This document shows, piece by piece, positions 12,237-24,149 of a DNA stretch of 64,000 bases. A program made the position numbers and the translations under genes. Below the pieces are notes generated by a model. The model made no database searches. It had not been told where the DNA came from and saw only the letters and a program-made list of their open reading frames with translations. Each line of letters starts with the position of its first letter. The first letter of the stretch is position 1. Origin of the DNA: Tachypleus tridentatus (Eukaryota; Arthropoda; Merostomata; Xiphosura; Limulidae); NCBI RefSeq assembly GCF_004210375.1, contig NC_134834.1, forward strand, positions 91,702,170 to 91,766,169. Direction: 5' to 3'.

Positions 12237-13919
12237 ATTTTTGTGACTCATGTGATACCTAGGTCATTGCCACAATAGGATAATCCAATAAAAAAGCAAT
12301 GGATGATGTAATCTCAAGGTCTCACCTGACTTGCCAGAGGAAAGGATTATTGTCCACATTTACATAGTATACTGTACTTTTCAGTGATCTTTTCCAAGAG
12401 ATAGCTCACTTGATGTTGTACGTGAATGATCCAGAAAGACATTCAATAGCTCAGACACTTATGGTCACAATGTCCTTTCAGCCTATTTATCGAATTACTA
12501 GAACTCATCCTCATTTAATCTAACAGTTGATATTCAAGACTTTACATTAACTAATACTAGCCATCTTAACTGTGTAGTGATCGAGTACTGTTATCGAATC
12601 TTCTTTATGTGGTTTCTCAGTGAAACTGATTTTAACAGCTTGGAGAGTAAGATTCATAGTGCCTTTTAAATCCATTAATGTTGCAAATAACAAGTCACCA
12701 TCATTTTGTAATAACCAAACATTTTACCATGAAATACCACTTTATAGTTCAGAGAGCTAGGAATGTCTTATGCTTTCAGTCATTTAATCTTAAAACAAAT
12801 GATTGTCATAAATGCTTGCTTAGTTATTGAATCACAATTACATTGATCACAGTGCTATTATCAGGATCTTGGCAACTAGCTTACACCTTCCCTTCAGGAG
12901 ATAGCTAAAGAGATGCATCTCTCTCTTTCTCGTCATCATATAATTTTAGAAGAGACAAAACAGTTTTTCCACTATCCTCTGACTTATCAGGTCTCAACAT
13001 TTTACTCTTGATCTAACCAGAACGAATAAGGTTATTCAGTATGAGCTTGTCAACATGTTACCACTGTAACCCATCATTTGATGGACCAAGTTGCTTTCGT
13101 AGTGTTGGTATTGTGGTATGTAAGCATAACATGCATTTTATATCTTATAATTTATTACTGTATTAAGTGAACCTAGATAGTAATCTGGTAAGTGAGTAAG
13201 AAAACCTGTTGATTTAATTCTACTTACTTTTATTCTGTGTTCTTTTAATGCAGTGGCATTAGATCTGCTCGTGAGAGATATGGCTGTAATTTGTTTTAGA
13301 ACCTACAGAACAGTTTCCTCAAATAACAGGTAAACTAATACCTCAAAGTTTTAAACTTTCTTATGTTTTTATGAGAATGATCAGTTGTCAACATTTTATT
13401 TCAGGTAAATTAAGTATTACATGTTCACTAAGTAATATTCAGATTAATTTTCATCGTATCTTTAAATAAAGTGTTTCAGTATGCTCAAATATTTGTATAT
13501 TGTCTTTCATTGATTACTTAGTTAAACTTGAGACAAATATGATTCATCTTCACAACACGGCATCTGTCAATCCCCTATTATACTGTAATACTCGAGGAGG
13601 AATCAGAGACACAAAGAATACAAAATTGAATTGATGTCAGACGAAATACTCCTTACTTTAACCATTAATGTATTTCATGGACCTGTCAATATATAATAAA
13701 ATGTACAATAATCAGTAGTAAAGAACTACAATTAGTCATTTAAAAGTTTCCAGTTTATTAGTTTTCACTTTACCCCAGATTTTGTATAATTTATATTAAA
13801 ATTAAGATGTAAAAAGATTACAGGATTTGATATCAATTAGATATCAAGTACTAACTATTATTTGTAATAATTTTCTAGTTAGATTCTTCTTTTAAATAGG
13901 TTATTGTTATCGGTGTCTT
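12237..13919. other. Spacer, no confirmed gene
   Basis: Single-copy AT-rich sequence. An exon-like stretch at 13,036-13,115 (plus) reads TCYHCNPSFDGPSCF followed by a GTATGT donor-like site. A second one at 13,253-13,330 has an AATGCAG acceptor and short open frame ending in TAG. Neither can be tied to a gene. Confidence 0.4.
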
Positions 13920-14290
13920 TTAGTGCTAAGCTGCACAATGTGTTATCTGCACTTTGCCCACTGCGGAAAATTGACCCCCAACATCGTAAAGTCTGGAAAT
14001 CTGTCGCTATCTCCCTGGCCTTAATTTAGTTGTGGGCCAGATAACCAGTGTATATTAAGTTAAAACTAAGGTTTGTTTTGTTTGAATTTCTTTTTGAGCT
14101 ATTCAGGGGATAACTGACCTGTACGAACCTAATATAAAAGTGTAAGACTAGAGGGAAGACAGCTACTGTACGCTACTTACCGCCGATTTGTACGTAACTG
14201 TAATCGGACAGTAGGATTTGATCACAATTTTCATAATTCACTTTCATTGTGCAGCTTTGTGCGACATTCGAAAACAAACAAGCATCCCTA
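13920..14290 (-). mobile_element. SINE remnants: family 2 (13,920-14,020) plus family 1 pieces (to 14,290)
   Basis: The first part, reverse complemented, reads a family 2 body (GTGGGCAAAGTGCAGATAAC). Further on, GTGTAAGACTAGAGGGAAGA is the minus-strand family 1 body, and TTTGTGCGACATTCGAAAAC near 14,256 is a plus-strand family 1 tail. All are strongly degraded. Confidence 0.6.
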
Positions 14291-14511
14291 ATTCCAGCAC
14301 CTATAGCTTTAATATAATAGATTAGCGTAAAGATAAGAATATTCTGTCCAACTTATTCAAATTGATTTTCAATAGAAAAAAACAGCCGTTTTATAATCAA
14401 AACCATTTACTATACGTATTTTTAATAAGGTTATAGAATTTGTCCATTTTTCTTGAACACTTTTTAAGAAAATGACCAGTTTTTAAAAATATAACTTGCC
14501 TTACTCAAATT

Positions 14512-14631
14512 AGTGCCCTCGCTAGTACAGCGGTAAATCTATGGATTATTAATTATTATTAATTAGGGGTAAAATTAGGGGGTTTGATTCCCCTTAGTGG
14601 GCTCAGCAGATAGCACGATGTGGTTTTGATT
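14512..14631 (+). mobile_element. tRNA-derived SINE (family 2), degraded
   Basis: CCTCGCTAGTACAGCGGTAA is an A-box-like head and GGTTTGATTCCCC a B-box-like motif, followed by GGGCTCAGCAGATAGC. An AT-rich internal insertion interrupts the head. Confidence 0.6.
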
Positions 14632-14739
14632 TCAGATAACACATACACGCACATTATTTAGTTTCCTTAATACATTATTATATAGCTGACGCAAATGTTT
14701 GAAACGCTTTCTCTTTTATTTAAATTGCATAGTTTAGTG

Positions 14740-15161
14740 TGGAAGTTTCAGGCCAACTGGTAAGGAAACTCTAATTGCAATTTAAGTGTCGCAGGTTCGA
14801 ATTCTCTTCACAACAAACATGCTTGCCATTTCAGCCGTGGGGCGTTTTAAAGTTACGATCGATCCCACTATTCGTTGGTAAAAGAGTATCCCAAGAGAAG
14901 GTGATGGAGGATGATGATTAACTGTCCTCCCTCAAGTCTTTTGCTGTTAAATTAGGGATGGCTAAACATGCTCGCCCTCCCAGACGTGGGTGTGTATAAG
15001 TAACGGTCAATCCCACTATTCGTTGGTAAAGGAGTAGCCGAATAATTGGCGGTGGGTGTTGATGACTAGTTGCCTTCCCTCTAGTCTTACACTGCTAAAT
15101 TGGGAACGGCTAGTGCAGATAGCCCTCGTTTAGCTTTACGATAAATTGAAAACAAACAAAT
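14740..15161 (+). mobile_element. Family 1 SINE, head-to-tail dimer
   Basis: Two SINE bodies follow each other. The first has a tRNA-like head (GTCGCAGGTTCGAATTC) and the body motif CCCACTATTCGTTGG near 14,864. The second starts at the body (ACATGCTCGCCCTCCCAGAC near 14,968), repeats CCCACTATTCGTTGG near 15,014, and ends with GAAAACAAACAAA. The second unit has no tRNA head of its own. Confidence 0.8.
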
Positions 15162-15205
15162 GTCAGTAATAAAGTCTGATCGCAAAGAAATAATCGATTC
15201 CTATT

Positions 15206-15333
15206 GCTGGACTTCCCAGTGTCACGACGGTAAATCTGCGGACTTATAACGTTAGAATCCAGGTTTCAACACCCGTGGTTGTCAAAGCACAGATAACCCA
15301 TTTTGTATTTTTCTGTTTCATTACAAATAACAA
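15206..15333 (+). mobile_element. tRNA-derived SINE (family 2)
   Basis: Head CCCAGTGTCACGACGGTAAA, anticodon side GCGGACTTATAACG, T arm AGGTTTCAACACC, body CACAGATAACCC and tail TTACAAATAACAA. It is nearly full length but degraded. Confidence 0.75.
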
Positions 15334-16265
15334 CATCTAACGTGATTACAACAATTAGTTGCAAAAAAAGAGTAAAAGTTTGAAATTTATCTATCTAGAC
15401 TATTGTTTTGGAAACTTTACGGGCTATCTTTTTTATATATAATTATTTTAGAGTCGAGTTTCAAATTGTATTTCAATAACTTAACTAAAAATATATTACG
15501 CCTTACCGTACCTTTAACTTTACAGAGAACTTCAATTTCAATGTTCTTCATACGACGCCTTTTACTCTTATCAACGAGGACGAACTATCATAAGAACCTT
15601 TAACCTGACAATTCAAGATAAATCACATGATTGGCTTTCCTGATTTATTTTACTACTTGGGCATAGACGAAAATGACTATATATCAGCCTCTTCAGTTTC
15701 AAGATTTCACTTATCTGTTTCTTTGGCAAGTTTCCAAACGTTCCCCACGTAAAAAAATTACTGGGAAAAGCTTTGTGTTTATTAGCTAATCACGTACTGC
15801 ACAAAAAGCACATAAAGATATTCAAGTTATCGTTTTTTATTCCACATGTGTGCTCGTCAAATCCTTGGTAGTAACATATGTTCAGGTTTGTAATTGTTAG
15901 TTAAAACGTCATTGCAAAGTAAGAGAATGGTACAATTTTTGCCTGTGATTGTTAAAACAAACGATGCCGTTACTTTAAGAAATTTTTCGAGTTTCAGCAA
16001 ACTTATAAAAGCTAAGAAATATGAACTTGACAAAACAACATATATGTGTGTGTGTGAACATTTTCACAAACAATTCTTAGTATTGAGGGATATTAAAACA
16101 ACAAGTTGAAATAAATTACTTAAGACAACATGTGATGGTCTGTATTAGATCCATCTGTGTTGTAGTAATTTTGAAATTTTTTTCCTGTTTACTTATGAAA
16201 GCTTTTATTGACTAATTACGGATTCTAAAATGTTACACTTAACAATCCATTGACTTTAATCTTGG
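15334..16265. other. Spacer, nothing recognised
   Basis: AT-rich sequence. ORFs of 66 codons (15,403) and 71 codons (15,894) on the plus strand show no motif and no convincing splice signals, and I do not regard them as genes. Confidence 0.5.
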
Positions 16266-16606
16266 GCTTGGAATGGCTTGATAATTAGAGTGTTTGACTT
16301 TAAATATATGGGTGCAAATCACGTTACTAGACATGCTCGTTCTTTATACCACTGGGGCATTATCACTTGACACACAATACCGCTTTTCTTTGGAAAAGTT
16401 GGTTTGTTTGTTTTTTGGAATTTCGCACAAAGCTACTCGAGAGCTGTCTATGCTAGCCGTCCCTAATTTAGCAGTGTAAGACAAGAGGGAAGGCAGCTAG
16501 TCATCACCACCCACCAATTATAACGCCCTCACGGCTGAAAGGGCGAGCATATTTGTTGCGACCTGTATTCGAACCTGTGACTTTCAGAATACGATTCGCA
16601 CGCCTT
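16266..16606. mobile_element. Two opposed family 1 SINE remnants
   Basis: 16,266-16,370 is a degraded plus-strand head (GGAATGGCTTGATAATTAGA, then AGACATGCTCG). 16,401-16,606 is a minus-strand copy reading from tail (GTTTGTTTGTTTTTTGGAAT) to head, with an internal deletion that removes the usual CGAATAGTGG segment. Together they form a loose inverted pair. Confidence 0.7.
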
Positions 16607-16984
16607 AATATATGGGAAGCCTCAAGGTCCTTGAAATAAGACGAGAATGTTGAAAATACACAAATCGCTTAATTTTATAACTTGAATAACTTCTTTTATC
16701 GAAGTAAATAAAGCCGTTACTTAATTAATCCAAATTTTTACAACAGAAATTTTGAAACCATTTTAAAGTGTTAGGAAAAAAATTAGGTATTTAATGCTTG
16801 TGTGCCCTTTCGAAAAAATAAAAAGGAAATTGTTCAAATTGATTACAATTTATGAAATCATGAATTACAGGCCAATATTAATTCCTTAGTATCTTCAGTT
16901 CGTATTGTTTTTATAATTTCGAATGAGCTAGTTTGTGGTCATTTGGTCTGTATAAATTAACAGCTTTACACACTGTACATGGTT
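16607..16984. other. Spacer, nothing recognised
   Basis: AT-rich sequence between SINEs with no open frame or repeat that I can identify. Confidence 0.5.
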
Positions 16985-17148
16985 CGGAATGGCCAGATGG
17001 TTGAGGCACTTGACTCGTAATTTGATGGTAGCGGATTCATATCCCCATCGCACCAAACATGCTCATCCTTTCAGCCGTAGGGACGTTATATAGTGACGAT
17101 TAATTCCACTATTCGTTGGTTTTACACTGCTAAATTATGGGCAGTAAT
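16985..17148 (+). mobile_element. Family 1 SINE, internally deleted
   Basis: Head GGAATGGCCAGATGGTTGAG, anticodon region ACTCGTAATTTGATGG, CATGCTCATCCTTTCAGCCG, then CACTATTCGTTGG joined directly to TTTTACACTGCTAAATTA, so the middle of the body is missing. Confidence 0.8.
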
Positions 17149-18111
17149 AAAATGTCAGCATCACTTTGTGTCATTGGTAAAACTATTCTGCTTCGAGCTC
17201 CTGGTGAGGGAAATTTGTATGTTATCGAATACAATACAAGAACTAATTATACCGCCCATTTAAATTACTTTTTTCAACAATAACTAAGGTTTGCAATGAA
17301 AAGTAAAAGGTTACTAAAAGGTCTCAAGTGAATTACTCACGCATGGAACGTTATATTTAAGAAAATATATAAAGAGGTGCACATGGGAAATTTCTATTTC
17401 AACTATATTTGTACAAATATTATCACAGGTTAAAAACATGTAACATGTCATAACTTTACTCCAACGTTTATTGCTACAATCACGAATTTATCCGTAACCC
17501 TGTGAAGTACGACTGTAGCTTTTTAGTCCTTGTGACAGGTGTCAGTTTTAGGAGTTTCAAACATCATCAAATTTATCAAAGTGTTTTGTGGTGTTTAGCT
17601 TAACGGTGAGTTTTGAGACAGTTTGCTATCAGGGCTACTGAGCATATTTGATATACAACAAAATTTTCATTTCTTATCCTCTGTCTTAAATTTATCAGAA
17701 GAGTTGTTTACTGTTTCTCTTTCGCCAAACCGATAAGCAAGTTTCCTTCTGAAGTTATTGTCTCTTTTTCTAAATTAAAGCCGTGTTTATTCGATTCAGT
17801 TTATTAATTTACTCTTCGTTTATTGTTGTAAATCCTGCAATAAAGACGTTATTAAATATGTTCGTATTGTACATTGTGCATCGTTTCCTCTCCCATCACT
17901 TTTTCTAGATGTTTATTTTTGGATTTAGCGCAAAACTACTCGAGAGCTATTTTAAAATTCTGAAACTGTAATAAATCCTTTGATCTCTCACAGCGAGCAT
18001 CATCCATTTTAACTTATAGAAAGAATTTCGTGAAATTGAACAAATAATCAATACAGTAAAAAGTTACTTGAGTTAAAAATCTTCAGAGACGTTTAGAAAT
18101 GGAGAATAATT
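17149..18111. other. Spacer, no gene; one SINE scrap
   Basis: No gene is seen. A minus-strand family 1 tail scrap lies at 17,924-17,955 (GCAAAACTACTCGAGAGCTA). The rest is unremarkable AT-rich sequence. Confidence 0.5.
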
Positions 18112-18362
18112 TGATTTTCGCGCGAAGCTACACGAAGGCTATTTTCGCTAGCCGCCCATAATTTATCAGTTTGAAGAAGCTGGTGGGAAATCAGCTAGTC
18201 ATCACCACCTAACTGCTAACTCTTGGTTCACTTTTTTACCAACGTCACTTTATAACGCCTCCACGGCTGGGAAAGCGACCAAGTTTGGTGCGATCGGGAC
18301 TAGAACCCGCGATCCTCGGATTACGTGTTGAACGCTTTAACACACTTTGCCATGCCGATCCC
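18112..18362 (-). mobile_element. tRNA-Thr-derived SINE (family 1)
   Basis: Read on the minus strand it has a tRNA-like head ending in GGATCGGCATGGC (right end of the interval), a B box around CGCGGGTTCTAGTCC, and a body running to CGCGCGAAAATCAA. The CACTATTCG core is deleted. Confidence 0.75.
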
Positions 18363-18855
18363 TTTTTTTTACGTAAATTCTTAGTCATATTATTGTTAGC
18401 GAATTTTAATTGAATGTGAGTTCATCATTTTTCAATCAGAACGTCACAAACGTACAATGGATTTCTTTTAAATAGGTTATATATCTTATATATTGATACC
18501 AAAATATAAGAACATAAAACACACAACAGACAAGAAAAATATACTAACATAATTACTCCTTTTTATTTTTATAAAAAATATGTATTTTTGTATGCTTGAT
18601 TCACAATTTAAAATCTACGCTGCAGTTTTGCAAAAAGCAATATGAAATTGGCATTATATGTAATTAAGGTTCCTTTCAAACCCAGTTACATTTCATTGTC
18701 ACAATTTAACATTCGATAATAATAGCATTTTCAAAACAGAGACATACTAAAATTTCATGAGATCTTGTAATCATATGATAATTGTAAAATGAAGACTCAA
18801 TATTATAGCATACCATAATATTACGGTAACCTGCTACATAATAAATATTTTATAC
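18363..18855 (-). other. 3' flank of SULT copy B
   Basis: AT-rich downstream region of the intact sulfotransferase. A possible poly(A) signal (AATAAA on the minus strand) lies at 18,562-18,567, about 290 bp after the stop. The first ~28 bp after the stop resemble the sequence after the plus-strand pseudogene stops, after which homology is lost. The left end of unit B lies in or before this region and cannot be placed because unit A is cut by the window. Confidence 0.45.
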
Positions 18856-19842
18856 TTAATTTTCCAGAACGTCATAAAACAATTCTGGCCAAATATTAGG
18901 GATATCTGTTCCCTTTGTCTTTTCATCAAATTTTGCCTTCAAACGTTTTGACTGATCTTTAGAGAAATGATTCTTCCAGTCACCCACAACTCCTTTTCGA
19001 ATAAAAGGGAATTCTTTCGGCTGTGGTGCCTTTATACGTTCAACATATTCCTGAAGTAACTTTATTGCTTCATGAACAGGAAAATTTTGATCTTTTTGTT
19101 TTTCTTCTTTATTTTGTTTGTGACAAAACCCATTAAAATGTTTGTTGACGTGATTTCTCATGTATTCTACACTTGTCTGATATAGTATTTTCTTCAACAA
19201 GTTAGCGTCATTTTCAAGCATATCTAAATATTCCTGCCCTAGAAACTTGGCAATATTTAGCACCGTAGCTTCATGATCTGCTTTCATTTCTTCGTAAACA
19301 AGGAATAAAACGTTTGGAAGGTTTCGATGTTCATAAAGCGAAAGAAGATGATCGAAGTAGTCTCCCCAGTCATTTTCTCCATTCAGAAAAATTTCAAAAT
19401 ATTCATCAAAGGTTCCCTCTGAGAACTGATAGTGTGGAAACGTTTTGGTGTGATGGTAAAATGAAACGCAACAATCTTTTGGATTTCGAATAACTAAGAT
19501 GTATTTTGCTTTCGCAGAATAAGGTTTTACGTGAAATGGAAGATGCGTTTTGATAGTCCCAGGTCGAAGCATGAGTTCAATACCTTCCTTTCCAAAAAAA
19601 TCTATTATAGGACATCGAAGGTTGTATTCTTTCAGACTTGTCAATGGTTTTCCTTTGGTCAAGATATTGTGCACAATATATTGTGTCCAAGTTGTTCCAG
19701 ATTTTGGAAATGTCAGAATAATGATGTCGTCATCTCTTGGCTCGTATTGGATGGCTTCTTCTAAAAATTTGGGGGTAAAGCCTCCGCCAAGTCTGACATT
19801 GTTAACATCTTGATAAGCTGGCATTTTTCTAATTGTGTACAT
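18856..19842 (-). CDS. Cytosolic sulfotransferase (SULT family), intact, single coding exon
   Basis: Predicted 328-residue PAPS-dependent sulfotransferase (Sulfotransfer_1 family). The 5'-phosphosulfate loop TFPKSGTTW is at residues 44-52 (Lys47). KTHLP at 98-102 gives the presumed catalytic base His100. RNPKD at 119-123 and Ser127 match the 3'-phosphate site. YEEMKAD is at 183-189, and the C-terminal RKGVVGDWKNHF signature is at 282-293. There is no signal peptide or membrane segment, so a soluble cytosolic enzyme is expected. Length fits the family. The ATG at 19,842 is followed by the MYTIRKMPAYQ start that is kept in all four copies, and an acceptor-like CTCTGTTTATAG lies 18 bp upstream, suggesting a 5' UTR intron. 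It is the only intact one of four copies here. The acceptor substrate (phenol, steroid, amine or other) cannot be read from sequence. Confidence 0.93.
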   Translation of the reverse strand: MYTIRKMPAYQDVNNVRLGGGFTPKFLEEAIQYEPRDDDIIILTFPKSGTTWTQYIVHNILTKGKPLTSLKEYNLRCPIIDFFGKEGIELMLRPGTIKTHLPFHVKPYSAKAKYILVIRNPKDCCVSFYHHTKTFPHYQFSEGTFDEYFEIFLNGENDWGDYFDHLLSLYEHRNLPNVLFLVYEEMKADHEATVLNIAKFLGQEYLDMLENDANLLKKILYQTSVEYMRNHVNKHFNGFCHKQNKEEKQKDQNFPVHEAIKLLQEYVERIKAPQPKEFPFIRKGVVGDWKNHFSKDQSKRLKAKFDEKTKGTDIPNIWPELFYDVLEN

Positions 19843-20245
19843 GTTGATTGAACCTTTCTATAAACAGAGTAAGAAAATAATAAGAACATGTAAATCAGCC
19901 GATATGAAGTTCCTGTACAATAACTTATATTTAAACTTCATTTTTACATTGTTTACACGTTTTTAGAAAAGAAATTTCGACAGTGATAATTATTGTACTA
20001 AATGGAATTGTAACCACCATAAAATGTATTTGGATGCATACATGCGAAGACCAGGTGAGATCTGTTGGGTAAATCGTTATAACCAGTGATATATTAAAAT
20101 AAACTTTGAGTGAACGAACTAGAAGACGTAAAATTTTTATACTTTATATTAATAAAGCTTTAAAAGAAGTTGACACAATGTGGATGTTTGAGCACACATA
20201 TGATAATTAGGCCACTTATGGACAAAAAAGGGGTACTAGTACGTT
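19843..20245 (-). repeat. Upstream flank of SULT copy B; inverted-repeat arm
   Basis: Nearly identical to 772-1,170 and, in reverse complement, similar in blocks to 25,950-26,830. It contains the putative 5' UTR splice acceptor next to the ATG. No TATA box or other promoter element can be assigned with confidence. Confidence 0.7.
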
Positions 20246-23200
20246 CCCTATATAAGAGAATGCAATATAACTATGAAAGGACTAATGTGTGGAAAAATAG
20301 GCGTGAGTCACAACTTGAAAGTTCAACGCATACCTCAAACAGCTGATGAATAAAACGGGTATTCTGATTATTGGATACCAAAACTACGCTTCAAGACTAT
20401 TGTCAAAACACATAGCCATAAAATATAATATGACCGGACCTTGCGACTTAAAGAGCCTTAGAAACCGTCTTAATTTAGTATTCACTCTGTTTTAGTATTT
20501 GGAGCAGATTCGGATATCTTCAAAACAATGTCTTTTATACTGAACCAGGTCCTTCTTCGTAGGTTTGTCTTCTTTCTAAAATATATTTCGCGATAAAATT
20601 TTTGACAAGATACAACTTTACCCAACACAATTAACTCAACTAAATGTTAAATGTAATTTAACTAAATATTAAGATACAATAAAGGAAGTAATAAAGGTTT
20701 ATCAATAGACAATAACTTGTGATTAAAATTGGGAGAGATATGTAGATTGCTGCTGGAAACTTATTTGTTCAAACTTATAAAAAATGAAATGTCTCATTTT
20801 TCTTTCGAATTTCTTTTGATTAATATAATTTATTACCGCTAACCATGGAAATCTAGTTTTATTGTTTACAGCGCAAAAAGTTGTTGTATTCGACACTTGT
20901 CATTACCAGAGCGCATTTAAACAATTTTGTAACTTTGCACTTCAAAATAAACAATGAAAAACATTATAACTGGTGTAATACAAAATATATTTTACATTAT
21001 TGTTAATATAATTCTCTGTCAATAATATTTTACATTGTTGACTTAGTATACACATTTAGAACTAATACATATTTTTTCAAAGTTGACTAAATTTCTTGAG
21101 GTATTATGACGATAATGGTCGAAACTTGGTTAAGAACGAGAGCACCTAGTGATATATTAATACACTCTAAACATTACACGTGTTAGTTTTCCTGTGTGTT
21201 TTGTATATAACGGTATGTAATTATTGTTCGTTTGTTACTGTTCGAAAATTTATTTGACATATCACAAACCTAAACTACGACAAGTACAGATACAGTAGCA
21301 ATTAAAACGAACGCTGCTGTGTCGTTATAGTAAGAGAAATCACATATAACATAAACACAGTCTCCAAAAATGTAATTAGCAAAACTGACGGATCTTTTCC
21401 ATACACTCCAAGATTGTGTCTCTGTACCAAAATAGACGATTTCAGATCTGTTAGCCATATTTCGTAGATAGCCTTCTCTGTCTCCAGTTTTGCTACTTCT
21501 GTGAACGTTTCCTTGTGTGGTTGTGTGAGGGACATTGTCCATAGGACAAAGGGAGCCAATCTGGGGACTATGTTATCGGATCATCGACACAATGTCAAGC
21601 GTCAGTGTAGCTGGCCAACAAATGGATGAAAATCGAATACTGACTCTCTATTTTGAGGCTCACAAACGGAACACATGGAGATGTATGTATTGAGACCAAT
21701 GATGTGTGACGAAAACCCTCATATACGAGCCCCACATTTAGCGCGTACCGCTTCTGTCTTGTCGTTAAATTTATAACTCATCACATAGATTTCTGACACC
21801 CTAGATAACTAAAGACGAGAATTTGAATATTGTGAAACGTTTAATGAATAAATCGTATTATTAGACACACGTTTTACTTTAATATTAAATTAAGTTTTCC
21901 GAAGAAATTAATCCATTACTAAGTTAGTGATAATTTAAGTTTTGTGATCTACAAACAGAGAAACTGTATCATAACATAAAGAACTCATTACCTTTTAGTT
22001 GTAAAAATATAACTCCGTCTTCACCTGCTCTCGTCAGTGATCTTGTGATCAATTAGGTAAAGGACGCACTGTATTTATTTTTCTAATAAGCACAAAAGAT
22101 TAGATTATTTTAAGAAATCTCAATAAAAAATAAGTGATATAGAAGACTTTGCTCCCTGTCTTGAGAGTTATTTTACATCCCTCTAACCTTAAGGGAGTTG
22201 ATAACAATATACTTTGACGGACTCTCGCTTTTGTTGTCTCGTATCAACCTTTCGCACGAATATCTCACGGCACCGATGTGAGCCTGATAAAGTGTACTAT
22301 TGAGGTTGTACTTTATAGAGGTAGCATAAGTATAAGTAAATGATCATTTGCAAATAAAGAGATCTCAATATTATTCACAGTTGGAGATTTCTGTTCAAAT
22401 TTTAAAGTATGGTCCGGTTCCAGGTATTTATATATATATATATATATATGTATATGGTTTTAAATTGTTAACTGGTTCTAGGTGTTAATATATGTGCGTC
22501 TCAGGTATTATAATCAAATAAAAGTAATATATGTTAAATAAATTCGGGGTAAGAGCATAAAACTGCGAATTATCTTCAAGTGTTTATAATATATCATTGA
22601 AAGTGTGATCAGTTGGCTAATGTTGAAATATTGTCGAAAGAATTGATTATTTTAGTCAAAGAAAATGAAATGACAGTTTATGTCAATCAGTCTGTTCAAA
22701 ACCTTAGAAAATAAAAGTGTTCACTTCTAAAAAACAGCCATAATTGAAAAAAAAGAGAAAGTTTACAGATTTTTGGTGTGGCAAATTTCGTTGTCAAAGT
22801 GTTAACAGCTGACAAGTATAGTGCATGTAATAATCGAATATATATCTATATTGTTGATGCTGATAAATAAATATAATTTTGAAAATATTGGCTAAACATC
22901 ATTTAATAAGTGATAATCATAATTCAAATCGTATTTCTCTAGATACAAACATGAATAATTTTCAAACTCACAAGCATCGTAACCTAAACCTGGTGTTATG
23001 AAAATCTTGTTCCATTTCTAACTACAATATTAAAGTGTGCTTTCCAATTTATGTCATTGAAATTGTATGCTATGTTCCAAAGTGGTATGGACACCAACAC
23101 TGAAATCATCGTGTTTAGTTTACACCACCAAAACATCACCAAAACTTAATGTGTAATATTAATATGTTTGAAAGTATAATCATAGATAATCTGTGATTGA

Positions 23201-23877
23201 AACACCAATGCAATGAGTGGTATTATACAGAATTACAACAACTCCTAAGTAATAATACGTTTATCGGGGTAATTTTGTACAATAAAGCAGCAAGGAAGCT
23301 AATTGTTTTCACTATCTATAGCAGTGTGCATTCAGTAAGATGCTGATATCAAAGGGCACACAGAAGAGAAGGCTCATTACCATCTGTACGAAGGGTGACG
23401 AGACAGTAAGATTCTCACTTCACGTATCAAGCAATACAATATAAAGGTACAAAATAAAGAATGGAAATATCAAGATGCGTAAAAACAAATTCTACCGAAA
23501 TGAAAAAATGTAGCTAGTTTTCACTGTGGGCAAGCGGGAGTATTAAGCATTCTTTCATATGTGGACCAGTCATCAACTGGAAAGTTCTCTGTGAAAGAGG
23601 ATCGTGTGCCTTTAGTTGTGGCAAGAGACATTACAGATATAGCACTTACAAACTTAATTATTAACCATCTGTGATGGTGTTTGAAATAGATGTGTGGTAA
23701 CATCCAAGATGTGGAAGCTCACATCACAGAATAGTAGTCAACAGTATCGTATGTGTACTGCAGAGACCAATCGTACAAACTGGTGTTTACACATTCTTCA
23801 AAAACATCATACGTTCACTATTTGCTGAAGTTCGTTTAAGATGCTTGAGACGCTTTCGTTCCTTACCAAAGAAATCC
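20246..23877. other. Loop between inverted SULT copies, no recognisable gene (unit B)
   Basis: Counterpart of 1,171-4,800. It contains the paired short minus-strand ORFs (21,270-21,559) and the 60-codon minus-strand ORF at 23,521-23,703. The TA microsatellite at about 22,428-22,450 is longer than in unit A. Confidence 0.5.
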
Positions 23878-24149
23878 GGCATGGCCAGATGGTTAAGTAG
23901 ATCGACACGTAATCTGAGGTTCGAGAGTTTAAATCCTAGTCACACCAAACATGCTAGCCCTTTCGGTTGTGGAGGTGTTATAATGTGAGGGAGAAACCCC
24001 ACTATTCGTTGGTAAAAGAGTAGTCCAAGAGGTGTATTGTGATAACTAGCCACATTCCCTCTATTTCTTCCCTCAACACTCCTACGTTAGGGAGAGCTAG
24101 CGCTGCTGGTCCTCGTATAGCATTGCGCGAATTTCGAAAACAAACAAAC
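23878..24149 (+). mobile_element. tRNA-Thr-derived SINE (family 1), unit B copy
   Basis: Orthologous by duplication to the SINE at 4,801-5,072, with the same head, body and AAAC tail and only a few base differences. Confidence 0.85.
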
